Shown here piece by piece: positions 32,504 to 40,891 of a stretch of DNA of 44,749 nucleotides; position 1 is the first letter of the stretch, and each line of letters begins with the position of its first letter. The stretch lies in the IMG/VR virus record IMGVR_UViG_3300048924_000630, positions 1 through 44,749 of that record; one strand, written 5' to 3'. A model generated the notes under the pieces. It saw only the letters and a program-made list of their open reading frames with translations. It was not told where the DNA came from and did no database searches. The stretch comes from a virus. Position numbers and translations under genes: made by a program.

Positions 32504-32827
32504 CTAGCTCCTTTTCTCGTTTTCAATCGCCTGCTGATCCAATGCTGCCTGCCATGCCACTTGCCCACTCCTTGATTCATATTCCCCTGGTGCCGCGCCA
32601 CACCCATCCAGGTTGACCCTGTTGCCCCGGCCATCCTTGCCGATCCGCACCCCTCGCACTGGCGCCCTGCCTATCTCATACCCGCGCTCCACTGCGTGAA
32701 ACACGCCCCCCCCCTTCAATCCCCGCCGTATCTGCCTGTCGATATAGTCCTTACCGAAGGCATCACGCAAACCATCGATCCAGGCCGCGACGGTCGGCAT
32801 CCGCTCCCTCATGTTTCCGTTGCTCAT
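32504..32827 (-). CDS. Hypothetical early protein
   Basis: A 107-residue protein. The first half is helical (RMPTVAAWIDGLRDAFGKDYID), the second basic and Gly-rich (VRGVRIGKDGRGNRVNLDG). AGGAGAG lies five bases before the ATG at 32827. It sits three bases upstream of the Q-like gene and is probably co-transcribed with the primase. No recognised function. Confidence 0.6.
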   Translation of the reverse strand: MSNGNMRERMPTVAAWIDGLRDAFGKDYIDRQIRRGLKGGGVFHAVERGYEIGRAPVRGVRIGKDGRGNRVNLDGCGAAPGEYESRSGQVAWQAALDQQAIENEKRS

Positions 32828-33240
32828 GTCACTCTCCTGCTATTTCGTCCGCCCCGTAAAAGGTTGGCCAAAAGGTTGGACGGCTGAAACCCGCATGGTT
32901 GCTTGCTTTGCCAACCTCCCAACCTACCCAACCTATTTCTAGGTTTGACTGGAAAGGGGTTTGTGGAAAAAGGCCACACACGCGCACGTATACGTGCGTG
33001 CGTACGCATGTGCGCTTGCGCGTCCGGGTTGGCGAGGCTGGGAGGTTGGCGAGGTCGCATTCCATGCGGGTTCCGGCCGTCCAACCTTAGATTAGCGAGG
33101 TTGGACGGATGGTCCAGCCTGGCCGAAATGTCCGAACATGCCGCCCGCAAATCCGCCTTTTCCGCCGGCGCACATGGCGCCCACGATCCCTGGCAGACGA
33201 TTGCTGCTACATCGCCCATGACGTCAGATAGGAAGCGCAT
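32824..33240 (-). CDS. Doubtful open frame across the repeat region
   Basis: A 138-codon frame starts inside the end of the primase gene and its stop overlaps the next ATG (ATGA), which is how real genes in this operon are joined. The first 45 residues (RFLSDVMGDVAAIVCQGSWA, then a Cys and Ala-rich helix) look plausible, but the rest is read through large inverted repeats and a purine-pyrimidine tract, giving Pro/Arg/Asn-rich sequence of low quality. It may be a short real protein, or no gene at all. Confidence 0.25.
   Translation of the reverse strand: MRFLSDVMGDVAAIVCQGSWAPCAPAEKADLRAACSDISARLDHPSNLANLRLDGRNPHGMRPRQPPSLANPDAQAHMRTHARIRARVWPFSTNPFPVKPRNRLGRLGGWQSKQPCGFQPSNLLANLLRGGRNSRRVT
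32873..33109. repeat. Structured iteron region, candidate replication origin
   Basis: Outer arms 32873-32899 and 33063-33089 are inverted copies matching at 25 of 27 bases. Inner arms (about 32908-32935 and 33027-33055) are imperfect inverted copies built from CCAACCT-type words. A second hairpin pairs CCGTCCAACCT (33078-33088) with AGGTTGGACGG (33099-33109). Between the arms lies a 41-base strictly alternating purine-pyrimidine tract (32976-33016). The CCAACCT/AGGTTGG word occurs about ten times. The region follows the primase-helicase gene directly. Confidence 0.6.
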
Positions 33241-35752
33241 CAGCGTCCTCCTGCGTTGCTTCAGTTGCGTCCGTTACCAGCGCCACAGGCCGCGAATAGA
33301 AGCGCTCACGCGCCCCTGATGTTTCCCGGTCCTTCTTCCAGCCCAGCTTGCGCATGATCGCGCCGATACGCATCGTTTCCAGCTTGGCCGGCCCCAGCTT
33401 CGATATCTCGAAATGCAGCCCGCGCGTCAGCAAGTCCAGCACGGTCACGCGATCAATACGGCCATTCAGCTTTGGTATGCCCTCGGCATCCAGGCCTTCC
33501 AGGTAGCGGTAGATATGGCCATGCCACGGATCTGGTATCTCGCGGTTCTCCTGCTCCGGCGAGATCAGGCGGTCCTGCTGCTCGCGCGTCGGGTACCACA
33601 GCACGCCGGCGTTCATCATCGCCACCGCCTCGCCGAACAGCTGGTCGCGGTCATTGATCAAGGCATCCATGTCGATGCGACCGGTGGCCACTGGCCAGAA
33701 GCGCCGGTTGCCGGTCGTGTCCTTGAAATACTCGCCCTCATTGGTCGTTGCAGCAAAGGCGCAGCGGCGCGGCATGTTCTTCATGCGGCGGCCGTACGGC
33801 TCGCGGAATCGGTCGACGGTCGACGACATGAACGCCTTGATGGCGGTGACCTCTGACCTGTTAAACTGCTCCAGCTCGGCCACCTCGTACAGCAGCACGC
33901 CCTGGATCGACAGGTAGCCGTCCTTTTCGCCCATGCGGAAAGGCGTGTCGGCAAACCAGTCGCCGCCCAACACCTTCAGCGCGGTCGACTTGCCCTCCCC
34001 CTGGCCACCCTCGAAAACGGGCGCATGGTCGTGCTTCACCCCTGGGCGATACGCACGCACCACCACGCCGACAAAAAACATGGTAGCCACCAGGCGCAGG
34101 TATTCGCTGTCGACGCAGCCCCAGTATTGCGACAGGGCCGAAGCCACGCGCGGCACGCCATCCCACATGGCGCCGCAGCGGTCCATGTAGTCGGTGACAG
34201 GGTTGAACGCATGCTCGCGCGCGGCCTGGGCGACACCGCGCTCGATGTCGCCGATGGCGGCCAGCAGCAGGCTATGGTGCTGCGACAGGTACACGCCGAG
34301 GTGGAAATCGTCGCCCTCAGTCCATTCGCCCGGTTCGCTGCGCCATGGCGTTGGCCGTCGCTTCACCTGCAGGCCGGAAAACAGATCCAGACCCACCAGG
34401 CCGATCAGGCGCGGATCGCCCTGCATGACCATGTACACATTCTCCCTGCAGCCCTTGACCCCGCCGTTTGCCGTCTGGATCAATTGCGCCCGTAGCTGCT
34501 TAGGCGACATGCCCGCGCCAGCTGGCAAAGGGGTAGATCCATCGACAGGCAAGGAATCCATTTGCTCGTCGATCCAATCAGGCACGCCATCCTTGGCCTT
34601 GGCCGGCGCCGCGACTGGCTCGGCCACAGGCTCTGGCTCGCCATCTTCGACGCGCAGCTTCGTCACCCAAGACATCACCTCGTCGACGCCAGCGCCGCCA
34701 TCGATCAGGTCAGCCACATCCCAGCCATCGGCAACTTCACCTGGTGCAGGAATATCGACGAAAAAGACCGTGCAACCCAAGCCGCGCAATATGCCGGCAA
34801 CCTTGATCATCGCCGCCATGCCAGGCTGGTCCGCTTCCGGCATCAGCTCGCCGGCACGCTTGTGCTTTTCCTTATACCGCTTGGCGTCGGCATCGGCCCA
34901 CAGAATGACCGTGCGGCCGGCCAGCGGCGTCCAGTCGATTTTGTCCACTGCCTTGCTGCCGCCAACCCAAGACACGGCGTCCAGCTCGGCGGCAAGCATG
35001 TCGTGCGCGCGGTCGGCACATTTCTCGCCTTCAATCACCAGTACCGGCAGGTCAGGCCGCATCGGGCTGCGCAGGTACAGAGGACGAGGAACCGGAAACG
35101 ACATCCATCGCCATTCACGGTGATTCGTGACAGGGTGCTGCGCGAAGACGCACGGCAGCACTTCCTTGCCGCCGTCCGAGGTAGTGAAGCGGTAGATCAC
35201 GCCCAGCAGCTGGCCGCCCTGGTCGCGGTATTCCCACGACATATCGGGCTTGCCGCGCACCACATGCGCCTTCGGATACGGCCCTGCATCGGCCGGGACG
35301 GGCAAAATCGGCTTCCAGGGCGTCTTTATTTTTGCCTCGGAAACCGCCTGTACCCCTTTGTCCGCTTGCGCGGGCGCGCGACAAGGGGTGTTTTTCGGCT
35401 TGGCCGAAACGATAGGGCGCGTTGTGCCAGGGGAGGAGAAATCGGATGGCGTCAGCGTGATGCCCAGCTGCGCGGCCAGGTCGGCGCACGCCTTGCCCTG
35501 CTTGACGCTGTGGATATGCGCATAGAGGGAAATGAGATCAGCGCCGGCTACGCCGTCGTCGGAAAAATCAGCCCATACGCCGGCTTTATCGCCTTCGAGC
35601 CGGATACGCATTGATTTGCCGGCTTCGCCGGAGGAAGAACCAATACAGAACTCGATACCTTCACGCACGCCGTTCGGGAACCAGGAGCTCAGCAGCGATT
35701 CAATGGAAAGGATGGCCGCGCTGTTGACTGCGGCAAAATCGTCGAGAGTCAC
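33224..35752 (-). CDS. Primase-helicase: Toprim domain and VapE/D5-type ATPase
   Basis: An 842-residue fusion. Residues about 1-100 form a DNA-primase-like N-terminal domain (GKSMRIRLEGDKAGVWADFS). About 230-350 is a Toprim domain (LPVLVIEGEKCADRA, TVILWADADAKRY). The C-terminal half is a VapE-type superfamily 3-like helicase with Walker A GGQGEGKST and the conserved MPRRCAFAATTNEGEYFKDTTGNRRFWPV block. It would start and unwind phage DNA replication alone, without host DnaB loading factors. The iteron region lies right at its 3' end. Its start overlaps the gene at 35749. Confidence 0.95.
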   Translation of the reverse strand: MTLDDFAAVNSAAILSIESLLSSWFPNGVREGIEFCIGSSSGEAGKSMRIRLEGDKAGVWADFSDDGVAGADLISLYAHIHSVKQGKACADLAAQLGITLTPSDFSSPGTTRPIVSAKPKNTPCRAPAQADKGVQAVSEAKIKTPWKPILPVPADAGPYPKAHVVRGKPDMSWEYRDQGGQLLGVIYRFTTSDGGKEVLPCVFAQHPVTNHREWRWMSFPVPRPLYLRSPMRPDLPVLVIEGEKCADRAHDMLAAELDAVSWVGGSKAVDKIDWTPLAGRTVILWADADAKRYKEKHKRAGELMPEADQPGMAAMIKVAGILRGLGCTVFFVDIPAPGEVADGWDVADLIDGGAGVDEVMSWVTKLRVEDGEPEPVAEPVAAPAKAKDGVPDWIDEQMDSLPVDGSTPLPAGAGMSPKQLRAQLIQTANGGVKGCRENVYMVMQGDPRLIGLVGLDLFSGLQVKRRPTPWRSEPGEWTEGDDFHLGVYLSQHHSLLLAAIGDIERGVAQAAREHAFNPVTDYMDRCGAMWDGVPRVASALSQYWGCVDSEYLRLVATMFFVGVVVRAYRPGVKHDHAPVFEGGQGEGKSTALKVLGGDWFADTPFRMGEKDGYLSIQGVLLYEVAELEQFNRSEVTAIKAFMSSTVDRFREPYGRRMKNMPRRCAFAATTNEGEYFKDTTGNRRFWPVATGRIDMDALINDRDQLFGEAVAMMNAGVLWYPTREQQDRLISPEQENREIPDPWHGHIYRYLEGLDAEGIPKLNGRIDRVTVLDLLTRGLHFEISKLGPAKLETMRIGAIMRKLGWKKDRETSGARERFYSRPVALVTDATEATQEDADALPI

Positions 35753-36174
35753 GCGGTACGCACCTTCGCCTTGTGCGCAACGCGCTGACTACCGTAGCGG
35801 GACGGGATCTGCGCATACTCCAGCGCGCCTTCGCGCACCAGGCCTGCGCGAGCCATATGCCGAGCAGACAATGGCGCCTTGGATGGCGCGTGGCGCGGCC
35901 CTGCAACCTGCCCGGCCATCGACGTCGCGGCGCCAACGACCGGCCCTGCATAGTCGCGGCCGCGCTGCGTGACGACGTACTGCCCGGCCTCGATGCGCAC
36001 CACATGGCAGCGCGTCAAAGAATTGACGATATCGCGCTCGAACGAGGTGATGGTGCCGCTCCAACCGATGGCGCGCATCCAGTCGATCAAATCGGCGCGA
36101 CCGCCCAACTGGAGCAGTTTTCGCACAGCGATATCGGGGCGCGTGCCGGCGCGTGGGACACGATAGACGCTCAT
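35749..36174 (-). CDS. Hypothetical replication-region protein
   Basis: A 141-residue basic protein. The first 80 residues look like a winged helix (AVRKLLQLGGRADLIDWMRA, TSFERDIVNSLTRCHVVRIE, YVVTQRGRDYAG). That suggests a small DNA-binding protein, perhaps a helicase accessory. ATGA overlaps join it to the genes on both sides. Function unknown. Confidence 0.7.
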   Translation of the reverse strand: MSVYRVPRAGTRPDIAVRKLLQLGGRADLIDWMRAIGWSGTITSFERDIVNSLTRCHVVRIEAGQYVVTQRGRDYAGPVVGAATSMAGQVAGPRHAPSKAPLSARHMARAGLVREGALEYAQIPSRYGSQRVAHKAKVRTA

Positions 36175-36638
36175 GCCGCACCGTCCTGGGCAGCATCAGG
36201 CAGACAATACACGCGAATGGTCAACGCCATTAGCTCGGACAATCCTCGCTGCAGGCCATCGATATCAGCATCAAGGCAGGCCCGCTCACGTGGATCGATC
36301 ACTTCGTCTGCCGTCGCCTCTTCAAAATGAGAAGCGAAGACGCCCAGGCGGACATAAATGTCGCGGAACTTTTTAGCCAGCGCCTCGTTGCCGTCGCAAA
36401 TGTCTTCCGGTAGTTTTACGAAGGCGCCACCGCTCGATGCGGCCACAGCCTCAGCGAACAGCGTAGTGCCGGAGAAAGCCTGCAGCTGCAAGGCAGTGTC
36501 CACAGTGACGCCCTGCCCTTTGCGTTCGTAGACGCGGTTTTCCAGTCCGTTACGGCTCATGCTCAGGGCGGCCGCAATTGCGTCCCAACCGCCAGGAAAT
36601 GCCTTGATCATGGCAAGGTACGATTTTTTAATTTTCAC
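36171..36638 (-). CDS. YmfL/CII-like regulatory protein
   Basis: A 155-residue protein. It begins MKIKKSYLAMIKAFPGGWDA and continues with a HTH (ALSMSRNGLENRVYERKGQG), then LQLQAFSGTTLFAEAVA; this pattern is that of YmfL-type phage CII regulators. It is the second gene after cro in the leftward early operon, the position of CII-like factors that control the lysis-lysogeny choice or replication. Confidence 0.85.
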   Translation of the reverse strand: MKIKKSYLAMIKAFPGGWDAIAAALSMSRNGLENRVYERKGQGVTVDTALQLQAFSGTTLFAEAVAASSGGAFVKLPEDICDGNEALAKKFRDIYVRLGVFASHFEEATADEVIDPRERACLDADIDGLQRGLSELMALTIRVYCLPDAAQDGAA

Positions 36639-36712
36639 AACATTTCCTTCTTCTTGGTGGTTGTTCTTGTTACGCGGTCAAGCTACGCTTGCGACATGAA
36701 AATTGATCCTGC

Positions 36713-37030
36713 TCACACTCTGCTTCGCGGATCGACACCGACAACGGAATGCTCCGGTACGGTGTCAAAAATGTTTGTTGGCGATGGCGGCTGACGGCCT
36801 GCGCGCCCTGCCTCCATCGGGGCAAGTTCCGGCCAGATACTCTGCCAATCCAATGGGCGCAGATCCTTGCGCGATACCCGGCCACCCGTTGCCCTTTCAA
36901 TTGAGAAGCAGCACTCAATTGGCACGCCGCGCGCGCGCCAATTTCCTAGCCGCGAAGGACTAACGCCAATTGCCTTGGCAAGAGCGGATGGGCCGCCACA
37001 CAGCTGAACTGCTTTATCTAATGGGTTCAT
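36713..37030 (-). CDS. Cro-like repressor (YdaS type)
   Basis: A 105-residue protein with a HTH of the YdaS/Cro family: LDKAVQLCGGPSALAKAIGV and SPSRLGNWRARGVP, then RPLDWQSIWPEL. Divergent from cI across the operators at 37041-37095. It would repress cI and allow lytic growth. The C-terminal 35 residues are Pro-rich and probably flexible. Confidence 0.9.
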   Translation of the reverse strand: MNPLDKAVQLCGGPSALAKAIGVSPSRLGNWRARGVPIECCFSIERATGGRVSRKDLRPLDWQSIWPELAPMEAGRAGRQPPSPTNIFDTVPEHSVVGVDPRSRV

Positions 37031-37040
37031 GGAAATGGAT

Positions 37041-37095
37041 AATACACGTTTTGTGTATTCACAACAAACAATTTGTGTAACACGCCTTGTGAAGT
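37041..37095. promoter_or_regulatory. CI/Cro operators between cro and cI
   Basis: AATACAC-GTTTT-GTGTATT (37041-37059) is a perfect 7-5-7 inverted repeat. AACAC-GCCTT-GTGAA (37079-37093) has the same spacing. A weaker copy lies between, around 37062-37080. The same word recurs downstream of cI. The arrangement resembles the right operator of lambda, controlling divergent cro and cI promoters. Confidence 0.85.
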
Positions 37096-37107
37096 GTTGA
37101 CTATTCT

Positions 37108-37794
37108 GTGTCTATGAATAAAAAGGCCAATATCCCCTGGGGAGTCGTGGAAAATCGACTAGTACAACTGGGGAAAGATCAGCAATGGTTGCGCGAAGCC
37201 CTGCAACTCTCGCCAAACGTGGTTACAAACTGGAAAACTCGCGGAGTTCCCAGCGGAAAAGCTGTGTCTGTCGCTAAAATTCTTGATCTCACCACAGACC
37301 AACTCTTGGGGTTGGAAAGTGCGGACGTCCCTACAGGCGCCTCGCGCGTCCAGGCAGTCGAACGCGGCGATCCTGCCTACGCACACATCAAGAAAGTAAA
37401 GCTACGACTATCTGCTGGGGTCACGGGGTTTCAAGCAGATCCCGAGTTCGATAGTGGCGGCACCGTCGCCCTTGATCCTCGATGGCTTGCGCGACATGGC
37501 TTCGCCCCTGATCGACTGATTGCGATCAAAGTAAAAGGGGAAAGCATGGAGCCAACCCTCTATGAGGACGATTTAGTGATCCTTAATACTGCCGACACGC
37601 AAATGGTGGATGGCGCGGTGTACGCGTTCAACTATGAAGGCCAGGCAGTTGTAAAGCGGTTATCACGGGATGCGGGGGAATGGTGGCTCACCTCAGACAA
37701 TCCAGATCAGCGCAAGTACCACCGAAAATTATGCAGGGGCGGCGATTGCATCATAATCGGGCGCGTCGTCCGCAAGGAAAGCGATCACATCTAG
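37108..37794 (+). CDS. cI: CI-type phage repressor, HTH plus S24 peptidase
   Basis: A 228-residue repressor. The N-terminal HTH covers about residues 10-65 (WLREALQLSPNVVTNWKTRGVP). A probable cleavage site is the Ala-Gly in RLSAGVTGF. The S24 domain has Ser in VKGESMEPTL and Lys in QAVVKRLSRD. RecA-driven self-cleavage should induce the prophage. The start may be GTG 37108 or ATG 37114; no Shine-Dalgarno sequence is visible, so a leaderless mRNA, as for lambda cI, is possible. Confidence 0.95.
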   Translation: MSMNKKANIPWGVVENRLVQLGKDQQWLREALQLSPNVVTNWKTRGVPSGKAVSVAKILDLTTDQLLGLESADVPTGASRVQAVERGDPAYAHIKKVKLRLSAGVTGFQADPEFDSGGTVALDPRWLARHGFAPDRLIAIKVKGESMEPTLYEDDLVILNTADTQMVDGAVYAFNYEGQAVVKRLSRDAGEWWLTSDNPDQRKYHRKLCRGGDCIIIGRVVRKESDHI

Positions 37795-37825
37795 TAAACA
37801 GCGCTACCTAGACCAACTACTCATC

Positions 37826-37850
37826 AAAAACCCGCATATTGCGGGTTTTT
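37826..37850 (+). terminator. Terminator after cI
   Basis: AAAAACCCGC (37826-37835) pairs with GCGGGTTTTT (37841-37850) around a five-base loop, with more T after it. It isolates cI from the rightward operon and could work in both directions. Confidence 0.92.
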
Positions 37851-37926
37851 TTATACCTACACTTTGGGAAATTATCCTCGTCAACTGCTTGTAATAATGT
37901 AGCTCGAACACACAACCACACAAAAC

Positions 37927-37966
37927 AATACACATTTTGTTTGATTGAATACACATCTTGTGTAAT
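37927..37966. promoter_or_regulatory. Second CI operator cluster, before the rightward operon
   Basis: AATACAC-ATCTT-GTGTAAT (37948-37966) and AATACAC-ATTTT-GTTTGAT (37927-37945) share word and spacing with the operators at 37041-37095. They lie about 40 bases upstream of the first gene of the plus-strand operon, so CI or Cro should control that operon too, like a second (OL-type) operator. Confidence 0.82.
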
Positions 37967-38006
37967 ACTCCATCCCATCAAAAACAGCAACCACAACGAT
38001 GGGGTG

Positions 38007-38183
38007 ATGCCGATGGGAAACTCAAACGCCTTTACTGTCACGGTTCGTATGCCTGGGCAGATGCCTTGCGATGGACTTCCACTTTCCGCCATCGCCGCAG
38101 ACGCTGCGTCCGTGATCATGAACATGATCGACCTTTTCGGCCCTTGCTTGGTATCCGTTCAGCCGCTCAAGGCAGCGCAATGA
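38007..38183 (+). CDS. Small hypothetical protein, first gene of rightward operon
   Basis: A 58-residue protein (ATG 38007; GGGGTG just upstream). SNAFTVTVRMPGQMPCDGLP is followed by a helix (LSAIAADAASVIMNMIDLFG). Longer upstream starts would run through the terminator and operators and are rejected. ATGA overlap with the next gene. Not recognised. Confidence 0.65.
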   Translation: MPMGNSNAFTVTVRMPGQMPCDGLPLSAIAADAASVIMNMIDLFGPCLVSVQPLKAAQ

Positions 38184-38497
38184 AGACCGCCACCAAGCCG
38201 CTGGCACACGATCAACACCTGAGCCAAGCCCTCGCCGCGTCCGCCGCACTGGCCCGCCTGCAGCACCTAGCCAAATCCATTCGCTGCGCTCCGGCAGACC
38301 TGTCGTCCGACGGTGGCCGCAGCATCGACATGCTGCGGCTGCTCGACGTCATGCGTGCGCGAGGCTACCAGATCGAGCCGCCCGTCATGGCCACCGCGCA
38401 GCCCAACCCGTTGCACACCGTCTGGCTGATCAACATTATCGTGCCGACCGGCGTGGGCGTCAGGCTGGGCGTACCTCTGCCACGAGTGCCGGCATGA
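38180..38497 (+). CDS. Hypothetical early protein
   Basis: A 105-residue, mainly helical protein (LSQALAASAALARLQHLAKS; SIDMLRLLDVMRARGYQIEP) ending in a hydrophobic Val/Gly-rich stretch (WLINIIVPTGVGVRLGVPLP). Not recognised. ATGA overlaps join it to both neighbours. Confidence 0.65.
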   Translation: MKTATKPLAHDQHLSQALAASAALARLQHLAKSIRCAPADLSSDGGRSIDMLRLLDVMRARGYQIEPPVMATAQPNPLHTVWLINIIVPTGVGVRLGVPLPRVPA

Positions 38498-38697
38498 CCG
38501 CCCCACTCGTCCACCTTGCAATCGACGTGCGCAGCGTGCTGGCCAGGCCACTCCACGAGCTGCGCGGCTTCACCCACCCGGACGGCCGCGCCATGACGCC
38601 ACGCCAGGCTAAGGCCGCCCTGGTGGCGCAGTTGGCCGAAGGCCATGAGCTGCTTGCCATCGGCCGCAGCACTCCTTTCGATTTCATTAAACGCTAA
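38494..38697 (+). CDS. Small hypothetical early protein
   Basis: A 67-residue protein with a MTPRQAKAALVAQLAEGHEL helix and a conserved-looking end STPFDFIKR. Not recognised. It lies between the previous gene (ATGA overlap) and the parB-like gene, 34 bases ahead of it. Confidence 0.6.
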   Translation: MTAPLVHLAIDVRSVLARPLHELRGFTHPDGRAMTPRQAKAALVAQLAEGHELLAIGRSTPFDFIKR

Positions 38698-38731
38698 CCG
38701 GGCCGTACCCGCCCACAACCAGGAGCCGCAC

Positions 38732-40891
38732 ATGAGTAGCGACCTAGTAATACCCACCATCGGAGGCATGAAGAAAGCCCCGGCCCGCAGCGAGAAACGC
38801 ATCGTCGTCGACGAGCTGGTCGACGAGCAGGTATTCGCAATCACCGACTGGGCCGACATCCGCCCCAGCTACACCAACCGCAAACGGTTCAACCAGACCG
38901 CTCTGGAGCAACTGGCCGCCAACATCAAGGAAGTTGGAATTGTCCAGCCCATCCTGATTCGCCCTGTCACGCCAACCGCTGACGCGCCTCAGCATTTCGA
39001 GATCGTCGCCGGTGAGCGCCGCTGGCGCGCCGGCAACATCGCCGAGCTGCAGCGCGGTCCAACCATGATCCGCAAGCTTACAGACCTGCAGGCGCGCGAG
39101 ATCCAGCTGCTGGAGAACCTGCAGCGCGAAGACCCACACCCGATGGAGGAGGCCGAAGGATTCCAGGAGCTGATGCTCAATGCGGGCTACACCGCAGACC
39201 GCTTGGTGGATAAACTGAAGAAGTCGCGCAGCCACATCTATGGCCGCCTGAAACTGTGCGCCCTGACGACCGAGGTGCGCGAGAAATTCCTCGATGACGC
39301 GATCACGCCATCGACCGCGCTGCTAATCGCACGCATTCCCGTGCCAGCGCTGCAGATCAAAGCTCTCGGCGAGATCAGCGCCCCTATCTACCAGGGCACT
39401 GGCGAACCTATGCCGTATCGCGCTGCACTTCGGCACGTCCAGCAAAACTACATGGTCGACCTGACGCGCGCACTCTTCAAAATGACCGACGCCGCCCTGC
39501 TGCCGCTGGCCGGTGCATGTTCCAAATGCCCTAAGAAGTCCGGCAATCAACCGGAGGTATTCAGCGACATCAAAAGTGCAGACGTCTGCACAGATCCCAC
39601 TTGCTACGCCGAGAAGCGCCTGGCGCACGATGCATTGGCGATTGCCGCGGCAGGCAATGGCGGCATCCCTATCTATGAAGGAGAGGAAGGGGCAACGCGA
39701 TACCGTAAAAATACCAATGACAAATACACCCTGTTCGTCAAAGCCGACGCTGCCTTATGGATGTTTGACCGCAACGCACCTGCCACGCAAAACTACGGGA
39801 ATGCAACCACGTTCCTCGAAGGCGGCCTCCTACCTGAACCGGCATGGTATGTGAAGCATGACAATGGCGACCTGACGCCCTTCTACGACAAAGCACTCAT
39901 CCAAAAACTGCTGGAAGACGCTGGTGCATGCGAAACGGTGGAAGTTCATGCGGCACGCATGGCCGACGTGCGCGCCATAGCGGAGAGAAAGGAAGCTGCA
40001 GCGAACACACCGGCTAAACAGGAGGAAGTAGCCAAAGCGCGCGCGGAAGAGGCCGCTGCCGAAAAACAGGCCGAGCAGGACGAACGCTACCGCATCGAAC
40101 TGTACAAACGTCTGCGCGCTAAGGGCGCGAACGGATTCTCACTGGCCTCGCTGCGCGAATTCACCAAGCTCGCGCTGACCACCCACGAGCTGCCCGACCA
40201 GGCGCTCACCTATCAGTTTGACACGTCGACCACCGAGAGCATCCACGCATACATCGACCAGGCCGGCCTGCCCGACGTTCAACTACTACTGGTCGACATG
40301 TTGTTGGGCGATAGCCTGAAACATGATGGCTGGTTCGATGAAGACGAATTCAAGAACGAGCAAGCCGCAATTCACGCAATGGCCAAGCATGAGGGCATCG
40401 ATCCCGATGCCCTGCGCCTGCAGCTGGAAATGGACGAAATTCCATTAAAGGACGTCCAGGCACAGCAACTGGGCAACTTCATCGTCAACTCACCAGGCCG
40501 CCTGAACGATCTCACCAAATTCATCCTCGCCGAGTGCCCGCTGATGATCAAAGCCCTTGAACAGGCTGCAAATGCCCACGGCTGGTATTACGCGCCTGGT
40601 CAAGTCTGGCTGCGTGCCGATGAAGCAAGCACACCTGGCGCAGCCCACGTTGTGGCGGAGCAATGCGACGACGAAGACGCAGACGACCTGGCAGATCAAA
40701 TCAACCTGTCCGCAAGCGCAGAAATGGCCGAGATCGATCCGCCTGCCGCAGCTGCGGTCGACCAGGCAGAACCAGAAGCCAAGAAGCCGACGCCGCGTGT
40801 ACGCAAACCCAAAAGCCCTATGAAGCCAGCAGCATGGCCCTGGCCAACATCCGCTACAGCATCAGCAACCACCGCGAAGGAAGCACAATGA
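38732..40891 (+). CDS. Large ParB-like DNA-binding protein
   Basis: A 719-residue protein starting at ATG 38732 (AGGAG seven bases upstream); longer starts lack a site. The ParB/Spo0J nuclease-like N-domain (about 40-130) has NRKRFNQTALEQLAANIKEVG, VAGERRWRAGN and LLENLQREDPHPMEEAEGF. A HTH follows (YTADRLVDKLKKSRSHIYGR). A Zn-like Cys cluster (CSKCPKK and CTDPTCYAEK, about 270-300) comes next, then a long helical Ala/Glu region and a Lys/Pro-rich tail. No ParA gene is nearby, so a plasmid-style partition role is doubtful; it may be a nuclease, replication factor or regulator. Confidence 0.85.
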   Translation: MSSDLVIPTIGGMKKAPARSEKRIVVDELVDEQVFAITDWADIRPSYTNRKRFNQTALEQLAANIKEVGIVQPILIRPVTPTADAPQHFEIVAGERRWRAGNIAELQRGPTMIRKLTDLQAREIQLLENLQREDPHPMEEAEGFQELMLNAGYTADRLVDKLKKSRSHIYGRLKLCALTTEVREKFLDDAITPSTALLIARIPVPALQIKALGEISAPIYQGTGEPMPYRAALRHVQQNYMVDLTRALFKMTDAALLPLAGACSKCPKKSGNQPEVFSDIKSADVCTDPTCYAEKRLAHDALAIAAAGNGGIPIYEGEEGATRYRKNTNDKYTLFVKADAALWMFDRNAPATQNYGNATTFLEGGLLPEPAWYVKHDNGDLTPFYDKALIQKLLEDAGACETVEVHAARMADVRAIAERKEAAANTPAKQEEVAKARAEEAAAEKQAEQDERYRIELYKRLRAKGANGFSLASLREFTKLALTTHELPDQALTYQFDTSTTESIHAYIDQAGLPDVQLLLVDMLLGDSLKHDGWFDEDEFKNEQAAIHAMAKHEGIDPDALRLQLEMDEIPLKDVQAQQLGNFIVNSPGRLNDLTKFILAECPLMIKALEQAANAHGWYYAPGQVWLRADEASTPGAAHVVAEQCDDEDADDLADQINLSASAEMAEIDPPAAAAVDQAEPEAKKPTPRVRKPKSPMKPAAWPWPTSATASATTAKEAQ
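39576..39591. repeat. 16-bp palindrome inside parB-like gene
   Basis: GTGCAGACGTCTGCAC is identical to the core of the palindrome at 31478-31497. Here it codes the Ser-Ala-Asp-Val-Cys-Thr stretch of the Zn-like cluster. Confidence 0.8.

Noticed and set aside
34562-35614. Long plus-strand frame opposite the primase-helicase
   Set aside because: Antisense shadow of a gene with clear Toprim and Walker motifs on the other strand.
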